DNA from: Sphingomonas sp. GM_Shp_1 | GTDB taxonomy: Bacteria > Pseudomonadota > Alphaproteobacteria > Sphingomonadales > Sphingomonadaceae | NCBI RefSeq assembly: GCF_026540895.1 | Contig: NZ_JALNUR010000030.1 | Coordinates: forward strand, 1-36,804 | Length of the DNA: 36,804 bases | Direction of reading: 5' to 3' | In this document: one piece after another, positions 25,429-31,937 of the stretch | Layout of the letters: each line of letters begins with the position of its first letter | How positions within the stretch are numbered: position 1 is the first letter of the stretch | Notes under the pieces: generated by a model | What the model saw: only the letters and a program-made list of their open reading frames with translations | What the model was told of the DNA's origin: nothing | Databases searched by the model: none | Made by a program: the position numbers and the translations under genes

Positions 25429-26411
25429 CGACGTCATCGGTGACCACGCCTCCACCGCCCGAATGGGCCCGGCATGAGGCCGTATGGATCGGTTTCCCCA
25501 GCCACCCGGAATTATGGGAAGAGGATCTGGAGCCCGCGCGCGAGGAGGTTCTGGCCTTCGCCCGCGCGGTCCATGCCGATGGCCGGGGCGAGCGGGTGAT
25601 CCTGGTCGCCGCCGATGGCGAGGCCGCCGACGCGGCGCGCGCCATGGCGGGGGATGCCGCCGATGTGGTGGTGCAGCCGTTCGGCGACATCTGGCTGCGC
25701 GATACCGGCCCGATCGTCACCGGCGACGGCACGGCGCGGCTGTTCCGCTTCAACGGCTGGGGCGGGAAGTATGACCTGCCCGGCGACGACACGGTCGGCG
25801 GACGGCTGGCCGAAGATCGCGGGATCGCCGCGACGCCCTGCGACTGGGTGCTGGAGGGCGGCGCGATCGACGGGGACGGCACCGGACTGGTCGTCACCAC
25901 GCGCCAGTGCCTGCTCAACCCCAACCGCAATCCCGACCTGACCGAGGAAGCGATCGCCGAGCGGCTGGCGCGCGACCTGGGGCTGACCCGGATCGTGTGG
26001 CTGGGCGACGGATTGCTCAACGACCATACCGACGGGCATGTCGACAATCTGGCGCGCTTCGTCGGGCCGAACCGGATCGCGTTGCCGGAAGCGGCGGAGA
26101 ATGATCCCAACTGGCAGGTCTATATGGCCGCCAAGCGCGAAGCGGTCGCCGCCGGGCTGGAGGTCGTGACCATCCCTTCGCCCGGCAGGGTGCTGCGCGA
26201 CGAAGAGATCGTGCCTGCCAGCTATATGAACTTCTATATCGGCAATGCGGCGGTCGTCGTGCCCATCTATGGCAGCGAGAATGACGCGGCGGGCGTCGCG
26301 GCGATTCAGGCGATCTTCCCGGATCGCGAAGTGGTGGGCCTGCGAGCCGATGCGATCCTGACCGGCGGCGGCAGCTTCCACTGTATCTCGCAGCAGATTC
26401 CGGCGCGATGA
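25425..26411 (+). CDS. aguA: Agmatine deiminase
   Basis: The 328-residue enzyme hydrolyses agmatine to N-carbamoylputrescine and ammonia, a guanidine-modifying (pentein) reaction. The family motifs are complete: FGDIWLRDTGP, the EGGAID acid, GLLNDHTDGHVDN with the catalytic His, and GGGSFHCISQQ with the nucleophile Cys320. The start is a GTG at 25425 overlapping the M28 peptidase stop; AGGAAG lies about 8 nt upstream. A stem-loop with a T-run follows the gene. Its partner aguB is 1.3 kb downstream on the same strand, separated by a membrane protein gene. Confidence 0.94.
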   Translation: MTTSSVTTPPPPEWARHEAVWIGFPSHPELWEEDLEPAREEVLAFARAVHADGRGERVILVAADGEAADAARAMAGDAADVVVQPFGDIWLRDTGPIVTGDGTARLFRFNGWGGKYDLPGDDTVGGRLAEDRGIAATPCDWVLEGGAIDGDGTGLVVTTRQCLLNPNRNPDLTEEAIAERLARDLGLTRIVWLGDGLLNDHTDGHVDNLARFVGPNRIALPEAAENDPNWQVYMAAKREAVAAGLEVVTIPSPGRVLRDEEIVPASYMNFYIGNAAVVVPIYGSENDAAGVAAIQAIFPDREVVGLRADAILTGGGSFHCISQQIPAR

Positions 26412-26437
26412 TGCGCTGATCCCGTTCGGGGTATGAG

Positions 26438-26471
26438 GGCCCGCGCTTTCGGATGAGAGCGTGGGCCTTTT
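26438..26471 (+). terminator. Rho-independent terminator of aguA
   Basis: GGCCCGCGCT (26438-26447) pairs with AGCGTGGGCC (26458-26467) with one G-T wobble, a 10-nt loop, and TTTT after the stem. It is 26 nt past the aguA stop. Confidence 0.85.
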
Positions 26472-26495
26472 ATTTGCGGGGCACACCCCCAACCC

Positions 26496-26583
26496 CCGTT
26501 CAGCCTGAGCGTAGTCGAAGGCCAAGGGACCGGCCTTTCCGCGAGCAAATCCCGTGGCCTTCGACTACGCTCAGGCTGAACGG
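26496..26583. repeat. Family A inverted repeat doublet, perfect 29-bp arms
   Basis: The arms at 26496-26524 and 26555-26583 are exact reverse complements over 29 nt with a 30-nt loop. It sits between the aguA terminator and the membrane protein gene, both plus strand. Confidence 0.92.
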
Positions 26584-26652
26584 AGAGGAGGAAGAAGCCC
26601 GTGACCCGTGGCGTCTGGTCCGATACCTTATGGTCAACGGAGGGAACGCGCC

Positions 26653-27675
26653 ATGATGATCGCCCGCTCGACCGACACGCCCCGTCGCTTCAGCCCGTCG
26701 GCGATCGTTCCTCCCATCGTGATCGCGGGCGCGGCGGCGTTGCTCCGCCTGCCCGTCGCCCTGGCCTATCCCCGTATCGCGGCGCTGCTGTTCCTGTGGA
26801 TCGCATCGGATGCGATGATGCTGGGCCTGATCGCACGCCACCGTCGTCCGGGCTGGCGCGCGGGGGTCGCGGCATTGGCGGCGGCGGGAATGGCGGTGTT
26901 CAGCCTGTCGCCACCCCCGATCCGTGCGGCGCTGCTCACCATGCCCTGGGCGCTGGCGGTGCCAGTCTGTGCCATCGCGCTGCATGGCGGCTGGGGGCTG
27001 TGGCGCGTGGTCGAGCGTGTCCGGCACTGGGATCGCCGCGATCCCGATCGCTGGCCCGATCTGCTCGCCGAAATCCTGCCGCGCCTGCTCGGCCGGTTCG
27101 CGGTGGCGGAGGCGCGGCTCCTACATCTCGCGCTGTTCCGCTGGAACGCCGCACCGGATGTGCCGTCGGGGGCGAAGGCCTTCGCCTATCACCGGCATCT
27201 CCAGCCGATGATGATCGCGCTCCTCCTGCTATCCTGTATCGAGATCGGCGTGACGCATCTGCTGGTCGCGCATTGGAACCGGACGCTGGCGCTGATCCTG
27301 TTCGCGATCAGCGATGTGTCGCTGGTCTATCTGATCGGCCTGATCAAGTCGTTGCGCCTCGCCCCCGTGTTGCTGACCGAGACGGGGGTGCGGATTCGCG
27401 CGGGGATATTGGTCGACCGGACGATTCCCTACGCCGATATCGCCGGAGTGGCGGCGGACCCCGATGGCGGGACGGTGCGCGCGGCCGATAGCTGGAACGT
27501 GGCGTTGCTGGCCTGGCCGAACCTGATCCTGCATCTCGATCCCGCCCTGCCGCCACGCTCGCGCTGGCGGGGCGAGCCGGTGCGCGCGATCGTGTTGCGC
27601 CTGGACGAACCCGGGCGCTTCCTCGACGAATTGCGGGTGCGACTCGACACTCCACGGGTGACGGGGGAAATTTGA
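26653..27675 (+). CDS. Polytopic membrane protein with C-terminal PH-like domain
   Basis: I do not recognise a named family for this 340-residue protein. About six hydrophobic segments are visible, for example SAIVPPIVIAGAAALLRLPV, IAALLFLWIASDAMMLGLIA, LLTMPWALAVPVCAIALHG and LALILFAISDVSLVYLIGLI. The C-terminal part (from about residue 240) reads LLTETGVRIRAGILVDRTIP, then YADIAGVA and an ending IVLRLDEPGRFLDELRVRL. That is the pattern of bacterial PH-like domains, which often follow membrane helices. GGAGGGA lies 8 nt before the ATG at 26653. It stands between aguA and aguB in the same direction, 19 nt before aguB, so a transport or sensing role in agmatine use is possible but unproven. 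Confidence 0.72.
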   Translation: MMIARSTDTPRRFSPSAIVPPIVIAGAAALLRLPVALAYPRIAALLFLWIASDAMMLGLIARHRRPGWRAGVAALAAAGMAVFSLSPPPIRAALLTMPWALAVPVCAIALHGGWGLWRVVERVRHWDRRDPDRWPDLLAEILPRLLGRFAVAEARLLHLALFRWNAAPDVPSGAKAFAYHRHLQPMMIALLLLSCIEIGVTHLLVAHWNRTLALILFAISDVSLVYLIGLIKSLRLAPVLLTETGVRIRAGILVDRTIPYADIAGVAADPDGGTVRAADSWNVALLAWPNLILHLDPALPPRSRWRGEPVRAIVLRLDEPGRFLDELRVRLDTPRVTGEI

Positions 27676-27694
27676 GCCATTAAAGGGCGTGGCC

Positions 27695-28543
27695 ATGACC
27701 CAGATCACCGTCGCCGCGCTGCAACTGGCCTTCACCGCCGATATCGACCGCAACATCGCCGAGATCTCGCGTCTCGTTCGCGAGGCGGCGGCCAAAGGCG
27801 CGCAGGTGATCCTGCCGCCCGAGTTGTTCGAGGGCGAGTATTTCTGCCGCGTCGAGGACGAGGGGCTGTTCAGCAACGCCAAGCCGACTGCCGAGCACAA
27901 GGCGGTCCGCGCCATGCAGGAGCTGGCGGCGGAGCTGAAGGTCCATATCCCGACGAGCTTCTTCGAGGCGGACGGGCCGCATCATTACAACTCGCTGGCG
28001 ATGATCAACCCGGACGGCCAGGTCGCGGGCGTCTATCGCAAGAGCCATATCCCGGACGGTCCGGGCTATGAGGAGAAATTCTATTTCCGCCCCGGCAATA
28101 CCGGGTTCAAGGTGTGGGACGGCCCCGCGACCAAGCTGGGCGTCGGCATCTGCTGGGACCAATGGTATCCCGAGACGGCGCGCGCGATGATGCTGATGGG
28201 CGCGGAAATCCTGTTCTACCCGACCGCCATCGGCAGCGAGCCGCATGACGACAGCCTCGACACCGCGCGGTTGTGGCGGCGGGCGATGGTCGGCCATGCG
28301 GTGTCCAACGTGGTCCCCATCGTCGCGGCCAACCGGGTCGGCTGCGAACATGGCCAGACCTTCTATGGCACCAGCTTCATCTGCGACGAACGCGGCGACA
28401 TCCTGGCCGAACTGGGTCGCGAGGAAGAGGGCGTGATCGTCGCGACCCTCGATATCGACCGGGTGAAGCGCCACCGCGCGGCCTTTGGCTTCTTCCGCGA
28501 CCGGCGGCCCGAACTGTACGGGCGGCTGGTGCAGGATATCTGA
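27695..28543 (+). CDS. aguB: N-carbamoylputrescine amidase
   Basis: The 282-residue carbon-nitrogen hydrolase converts N-carbamoylputrescine to putrescine, CO2 and ammonia, completing the agmatine route begun by aguA. The nitrilase-family catalytic triad is visible: Glu43 (LPPELFEG), Lys116 (VYRKSHIP) and Cys153 (GICWDQWYPE). DGPGYEEKFYFRPG and GSEPHDDSLDTARLW are typical of this subfamily. I start at the ATG 27695, 7 nt after AAAGGG; a GTG two codons earlier is too close to that site. A perfect 11-bp hairpin separates it from the convergent uracil-DNA glycosylase gene. Confidence 0.95.
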   Translation: MTQITVAALQLAFTADIDRNIAEISRLVREAAAKGAQVILPPELFEGEYFCRVEDEGLFSNAKPTAEHKAVRAMQELAAELKVHIPTSFFEADGPHHYNSLAMINPDGQVAGVYRKSHIPDGPGYEEKFYFRPGNTGFKVWDGPATKLGVGICWDQWYPETARAMMLMGAEILFYPTAIGSEPHDDSLDTARLWRRAMVGHAVSNVVPIVAANRVGCEHGQTFYGTSFICDERGDILAELGREEEGVIVATLDIDRVKRHRAAFGFFRDRRPELYGRLVQDI

Positions 28544-28547
28544 ACCT

Positions 28548-28572
28548 ATTCCTCCCCTGGAAGGGGAGGAAT
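28548..28572. terminator. Bidirectional hairpin terminator (family B core)
   Basis: A perfect 11-bp stem (ATTCCTCCCCT, loop GGA, AGGGGAGGAAT) occupies the 32-nt gap between the convergent aguB and uracil-DNA glycosylase stops. It is the CCTCCCC/GGGGAGG core of the family B repeats without the second hairpin. Confidence 0.8.
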
Positions 28573-28575
28573 GGA

Positions 28576-29250
28576 TTATCCCCGCAATTCCACCGCCCGC
28601 GCGAAGACCGCCTCGAACATCTCGGGCGTCAGACGACCCGTATTCTGGTTGTAGCGCGAGCAGTGATAGCTATCGAGCACCACTGGTCCGCCGCCCGGCA
28701 TCCGGTGTTCGGCCAGATGCGCGAAGCGGGCCTTGGGCAGCTTGCCGCCCAGCGCCTTGACCACCGACTGGTGCGCGATCTGGCCCAGGGCGATGACGAC
28801 CTTCAGACCCCGAAGCGCGGCCAGCTCCTGTTCCAGAAAGGGGCGGCAGGTGCGGATTTCGTCGGGCGTCGGCTTATTCTCGGGCGGCAGGCATTTGACC
28901 GCGTTCAGGATGACCGCGCCGGTCAGCGTCAGGCCGTCATCGACCCGCGCCTCGAAATGCCCCTCGGCCAGTCCGAACCGGGCGAGCGTGCCATAGAGCA
29001 GCGGCCCCGCGCCATCGCCGGTGAAGGGGCGGCCCGTCCGGTGCGCGCCATGCTTGCCGGGGGCGAGGCCGACGACCGCCAGCCAGGGATCGGCATCGCC
29101 GAAGGGCGGGACGGGTGCGTTCCACCAGCCGGGATATTCGGCGGCGACCGCCTCGCGCACTGCTGCCAAACGCGGGCAGAGCGGGCAGTCGCGCGGCGGC
29201 TGGAGGGGGATCAGGGGCGCGGGTGTGGCGGGAAAGGATGCATCGGGCAT
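28576..29250 (-). CDS. Uracil-DNA glycosylase, family 5 (UdgB-like)
   Basis: The 224-residue protein matches the iron-sulphur uracil-DNA glycosylases of family 5, which remove uracil and some other deaminated bases from DNA. Motif 1 reads GLAPGKHGAHRTGRPFTGDG, where the family lacks the usual catalytic Asp/Asn; motif 2 is in DSYHCSRYNQNTGRLT. Two Cys near the N-terminus (CPLC) and two more around VKCLPP and RTC can ligate a 4Fe-4S cluster. I start at the second Met (29250); an ATG at 29274 adds eight residues but overlaps the divergent folK start by 2 nt. Neither has a clear ribosome site. Confidence 0.87.
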   Translation of the reverse strand: MPDASFPATPAPLIPLQPPRDCPLCPRLAAVREAVAAEYPGWWNAPVPPFGDADPWLAVVGLAPGKHGAHRTGRPFTGDGAGPLLYGTLARFGLAEGHFEARVDDGLTLTGAVILNAVKCLPPENKPTPDEIRTCRPFLEQELAALRGLKVVIALGQIAHQSVVKALGGKLPKARFAHLAEHRMPGGGPVVLDSYHCSRYNQNTGRLTPEMFEAVFARAVELRG

Positions 29251-29272
29251 CGCGCTCGGGTAGTCGGGTGAC

Positions 29273-29749
29273 ATGACGACGACAAGCTATGCCATTGCGC
29301 TGGGTTCCAACCGTCCCGGGCGGCATGGCGGCCCGCGCGACGAGGTTCGCGCGGCCTTGGCGGCGCTGGACGGTGTCTATGCGGTGTCGCCGATCCTCAC
29401 CACCGCGCCGCTCGGCCCGTCGATCCGCGCCTTCGCCAATGCCGCCGCGCTGGTCCGCAGTCCGCTGACCCCGCCCGAGATGCTGGCGCGGTTGAAGGCC
29501 ATCGAACGCGACTTCGGGCGACGGCGCGGCCGGCGCTGGGGGGCGCGGGTGATCGATCTGGACATCGTGCTGTGGTCGGGCGGGCGGTGGCGTTCGGCGG
29601 GATTGACCGTGCCCCACATCGCCTATGCGCAGCGCGCCTTCGTCCTCCACCCGCTGGCGGCGATCGCGGGGGCGTGGCGCGATCCGTGGAACGGCCGCCG
29701 CATCCGCCAATTGCGACATGGTGTTGACCGCAGGCGTCCACGCCCCTAG
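29273..29749 (+). CDS. folK: 6-hydroxymethyl-7,8-dihydropterin pyrophosphokinase
   Basis: The 158-residue enzyme transfers pyrophosphate from ATP to hydroxymethyl-dihydropterin in folate synthesis. The N-terminal IALGSNRPGRHG, the central FLN-like AFANAAALVRS and the strongly conserved RWGARVIDLDIVLW with the two metal-binding Asp are visible, followed by VPHIAYAQRAFVLHPLAAIA. It stands alone without folB or folP. Its stop codon TAG (29747-29749) is part of the -10 element of the tRNA-Lys promoter, and the -35 lies inside the last codons. Confidence 0.92.
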   Translation: MTTTSYAIALGSNRPGRHGGPRDEVRAALAALDGVYAVSPILTTAPLGPSIRAFANAAALVRSPLTPPEMLARLKAIERDFGRRRGRRWGARVIDLDIVLWSGGRWRSAGLTVPHIAYAQRAFVLHPLAAIAGAWRDPWNGRRIRQLRHGVDRRRPRP

Positions 29750-29752
29750 GTC
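29724..29752 (+). promoter_or_regulatory. Putative tRNA-Lys promoter overlapping the folK stop codon
   Basis: TTGACC (29724-29729) and TAGGTC (29747-29752) are 17 nt apart, with the tRNA starting 18 nt after the -10 element. The first three bases of TAGGTC are the folK stop codon. The layout matches the rpmJ and rpsD promoters. Confidence 0.65.
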
Positions 29753-29769
29753 CCGTTCACCCCGATGGA

Positions 29770-29845
29770 GGGTCCGTAGCTCAGTTGGTAGAGCAAGCGA
29801 CTTTTAATCGAGAGGTCCCGGGTTCGAGTCCCGGCGGACCCACCA
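29770..29845 (+). tRNA. tRNA-Lys (anticodon TTT), CCA encoded
   Basis: The 76-nt sequence folds into a cloverleaf: acceptor stem GGGTCCG/CGGACCC, D-stem GCTC/GAGC with loop AGTTGGTA, anticodon loop CTTTTAA, T-stem CCGGG/CCCGG with loop TTCGAGT, discriminator A and encoded CCA. The anticodon TTT decodes AAA and AAG. The anticodon stem AGCGA/TCGAG has only three Watson-Crick pairs; positions 27-43 (A-G) and 28-42 (G-A) are tandem purine mismatches. Confidence 0.97.
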
Positions 29846-30190
29846 CGGGGGTGTTTCAGGGCGACGCACGCCCTTGCCCAAATCGCACAGGATCGATCGT
29901 CGGCGTGGGCGCGGGATATCCGATCCCCCTGTGCACTGATCGCGCGCGCCGCCGTGGCATGGCCCGGTCGCCCGATCAGCCTGCGGGATTTCCAACCGGA
30001 ATGGACTGGTCTGACACCCAAACCGCTCCTATCTGCGGTGGGGTTGATCGAGGATAATCGCAGGGCATGATTCGTGTTGTCGCAACCATTTGGGCTCGCC
30101 GATCAAATTGCGGTGCAGGGGGCGATCCGGCGCGGGTGATGGACTGAATGTCCTGTCTTTCCAGCGTTCCTGGGGTCATAATCTTGCACG
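29846..30190. other. Intergenic region between tRNA-Lys and the HTH cassette
   Basis: No gene is supported in this 345-nt stretch. A hairpin AGGGCG, ACGCA, CGCCCT (29858-29874) shortly after the tRNA may end its transcript, although no T-run follows. A CATAAT box (30177-30182) lies 8 nt before the ATG of the LuxR-type gene. If it is a -10 element that gene would be nearly leaderless; the matching -35 is weak. Nothing else was recognised. Confidence 0.45.
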
Positions 30191-30655
30191 ATGGTTAACG
30201 GGGGCAACTTGGAGCACGCGGCGAAGCTGCTGTCTGAGCGGCAGAAGGAATGCTTGCGCCTGGTCGGGCAGGGTTTGCGATCCAAGGAGATCGGCCCGAT
30301 TCTGGGCCTCGCGCCCGGTTCCGTCGATACGTACATCAAGGCCGCGGTCGCCAGGCTGGGGGTCAGCGATCGCCGCGTCGCGGCCCGTATCCTGTCGGAA
30401 TTCGAGCTATCCCAACGATTGGGATCACCACCGGAACAGCTTCCATCCCCCGTCGAGGCTGAGGCAGACGAGGTGCAGCGGGAGCCGCAGGGGTTCTGGA
30501 GGGAAACCCTGAAGCTTCCGCCAATCGGCGGACATCCCAATCGCCTGTCGTCAAAGGAGCGCCTGCTCGCGATGCTGCGGGTGGCCTGTGTCATGACGGG
30601 GTTTTCCGCCGGTTTCATTCTTCTATTCGTGGGGGCTCTGCACGCGTTGAGCTGA
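30191..30655 (+). CDS. LuxR-type HTH protein with C-terminal membrane anchor
   Basis: The 154-residue protein has a GerE/LuxR-type DNA-binding domain at its N-terminus (about 12-70): LSERQKECLRLVGQGLRSKE, then IGPILGLAPGSVDTYIKAAV and the ending ARLGVSDRRVAARIL. A Pro/Glu-rich linker of about 55 residues leads to one transmembrane helix at the extreme C-terminus (about 129-152, ending FILLFVGALHALS). No receiver or ligand domain is present, so the input is probably membrane-linked or comes from a partner protein. The ATG at 30191 has no ribosome site; a TTG six codons later follows CGGGGG. It heads a cassette of four closely spaced plus-strand genes. Confidence 0.82.
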   Translation: MVNGGNLEHAAKLLSERQKECLRLVGQGLRSKEIGPILGLAPGSVDTYIKAAVARLGVSDRRVAARILSEFELSQRLGSPPEQLPSPVEAEADEVQREPQGFWRETLKLPPIGGHPNRLSSKERLLAMLRVACVMTGFSAGFILLFVGALHALS

Positions 30656-30673
30656 GTCCCGGCCGGAGGTAAC

Positions 30674-31018
30674 ATGCTCAACATCGAACCGAATAACGCC
30701 GCCCGGGTGGCCGAGACGACTCGGAACGCGATCCGCCAATATGACGAGGCGCTGAGCAGTGCGGCGCGCCTGACGCTGTCCTTCATCGAGGCGAGCACCA
30801 ACACCAATATTCCGGTGAACGAGACGCAGAAGATCCTGGCCGCCGTTCACCAGAGCCAGTCCGATCTGGTCTCCGCGCGTGGCACCATGGCATCGGCCGT
30901 TTCGCTGATGACCAGCGTTCAGCGGCGCAGCAACATCGCGGAAACCAGCTTCGGCTGTCCGGGGCCGACGCCGCTGGATTATGCGAAGCTGGCCGAGCCC
31001 GTGCGGGCTGTGGCCTGA
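30674..31018 (+). CDS. Helical hypothetical protein of the HTH cassette
   Basis: The 114-residue protein is predicted from sequence to be mostly alpha-helical and soluble: ARVAETTRNAIRQYDEALSS, LTLSFIEAS, NETQKILAAVHQSQSDLVSA and ARGTMASAVSLMTSVQRRSN. A short tail with Cys-Pro (SFGCPGPTPLDY) follows. No signal peptide, membrane segment or enzymatic motif is visible. An excellent GGAGG site lies 3 nt before ATG and the gene starts 18 nt after the LuxR-type gene. It could be a partner or signal carrier of that regulator. I do not know the family. Confidence 0.7.
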   Translation: MLNIEPNNAARVAETTRNAIRQYDEALSSAARLTLSFIEASTNTNIPVNETQKILAAVHQSQSDLVSARGTMASAVSLMTSVQRRSNIAETSFGCPGPTPLDYAKLAEPVRAVA

Positions 31019-31054
31019 TCGAACCGATCCGGCATTGACGGTGGGCGGGTAGGT

Positions 31055-31489
31055 GTGTTGGTCCAAGCGATGGTTCCAGCGATGTTCCTCTTGCTCACCG
31101 TATCCAGCCTGATCTTCGCGGCATGTTTTGGAGGGAGGGACGCGCGATGGGCGGCAGCCTTGGTGCTTGCGGCTGTCATAGCGACCGGCGTCGCGGAAGA
31201 GCTGAATCGGAATTGGGGCTCGGTGCATCTGACGGTCGCGACGGTGGATTTCTGCCTGCTGATCGGTCTGGGCCACCTCATGCTGATCAGCCGGTCCTTC
31301 TGGCCGATCTGGATGACGGCGGCGCAGCTTCTGACCGTGCTGTGCCACGCCGCCGCCGCGCTGGCGGGGCCGTACAATCAACAAATCTACACCGCGCTGG
31401 CCACGCTGTGGTCGATTCCCTGCCTGCTGAGCATGGTGGTGGGAGTCGCGTTGGATCGCCGGGCGATCGCGAGATTTCCGACTGGTTGA
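31055..31489 (+). CDS. Four-helix membrane protein of the HTH cassette
   Basis: The 144-residue protein has four hydrophobic segments (MVPAMFLLLTVSSLIFAAC, WAAALVLAAVIATGVAE, TVDFCLLIGLGHLMLI, and a final pair around MTAAQLLTVLCHAAAALAG and SIPCLLSMVVGVAL). It starts with GTG after a GGGCGGGTAGG site, 36 nt after the helical protein. The stop TGA overlaps a TTG start for the MarR-like gene. No transporter or enzyme motif is visible. A role as the membrane partner of the regulators on either side is an inference from position. Confidence 0.7.
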   Translation: MLVQAMVPAMFLLLTVSSLIFAACFGGRDARWAAALVLAAVIATGVAEELNRNWGSVHLTVATVDFCLLIGLGHLMLISRSFWPIWMTAAQLLTVLCHAAAALAGPYNQQIYTALATLWSIPCLLSMVVGVALDRRAIARFPTG

Positions 31490-31809
31490 AGACCTATCTG
31501 CGTCAGCGTCGCGCGCGGGCGCGCCATTTCAGTCAGCGGCTGTTCTCCGACCCCGCATGGGACATGCTGCTCGACCTGTTCGTCGCGCATGTGGAGGGGC
31601 AAGCGATCTCGACCTCGTCGGCCTGTATCGGCGCCGGTGTCGCATCGACGACCGGCCTACGCTGGCTCAACACGCTGGAAGCCGAAGGACTGGTGAGGCG
31701 GGTCGCTGATCCGCGCGATCGTCGGCAGCGTTTCATCCATCTGCGGCCGGCCGCCATATCGGCGGTCCGGGCCTGGTCGATCGAAGCGATGTTGGCGCTC
31801 AGGGGCTGA
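31486..31809 (+). CDS. MarR-like winged-helix protein
   Basis: The 107-residue protein reads as a winged helix-turn-helix: SDPAWDMLLDLFVAHVEGQA, then SSACIGAGVASTTGLRWLNT as the recognition region, LEAEGLVRRVADPRDRRQRF as the wing and HLRPAAISAVRAWS as the closing helix. The only start that fits is TTG at 31486, whose TTGA overlaps the upstream stop, so translation should be coupled. No ligand pocket extension is present, making it smaller than typical MarR. It closes the four-gene cassette and lies 128 nt before the aminotransferase-flavoprotein gene, which it may regulate. Confidence 0.75.
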   Translation: MKTYLRQRRARARHFSQRLFSDPAWDMLLDLFVAHVEGQAISTSSACIGAGVASTTGLRWLNTLEAEGLVRRVADPRDRRQRFIHLRPAAISAVRAWSIEAMLALRG

Positions 31810-31871
31810 TCGGGACGCGCGCGGAATAGTTCGCAGGATAGCGGCACGACTGGGCGATCCGCGCATTCCCC

Positions 31872-31923
31872 TTGTGCTAACCCGTTCTTAAAGGCGAATA
31901 TGGGACAGGCACGAACGTGTCCC
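31872..31923 (+). promoter_or_regulatory. Putative promoter and operator-like inverted repeat before the fusion gene
   Basis: TTGTGC (31872-31877) and GAATAT (31896-31901) are 18 nt apart and form a plausible sigma-70 promoter. Directly after the -10 box lies GGGACA, 10 nt, TGTCCC (31902-31907 and 31918-31923), a perfect 6+6 dyad covering the expected transcript start. A second overlapping dyad CACG-AA-CGTG is at 31910-31919. Position suits a repressor site; the binder is unknown. Confidence 0.4.
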
Positions 31924-31937
31924 AGGAAAAGCGCCCC

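Noticed and set aside
23812..25455. A 547-codon minus-strand frame opposite the M28 peptidase gene
   Set aside because: It is a shadow of the peptidase reading frame with no motif or ribosome site.
1591..26583. The family A repeats as a CRISPR array or as insertion sequence ends
   Set aside because: Copies are dispersed and paired in inverted orientation rather than evenly spaced, and no transposase or cas gene is present.
31123..31485. A longer N-terminus for the MarR-like gene starting at 31123
   Set aside because: It would overlap the membrane protein gene almost entirely, and the added residues are Gly/Arg-rich without structure. The TTG at 31486 gives a clean winged-helix protein.
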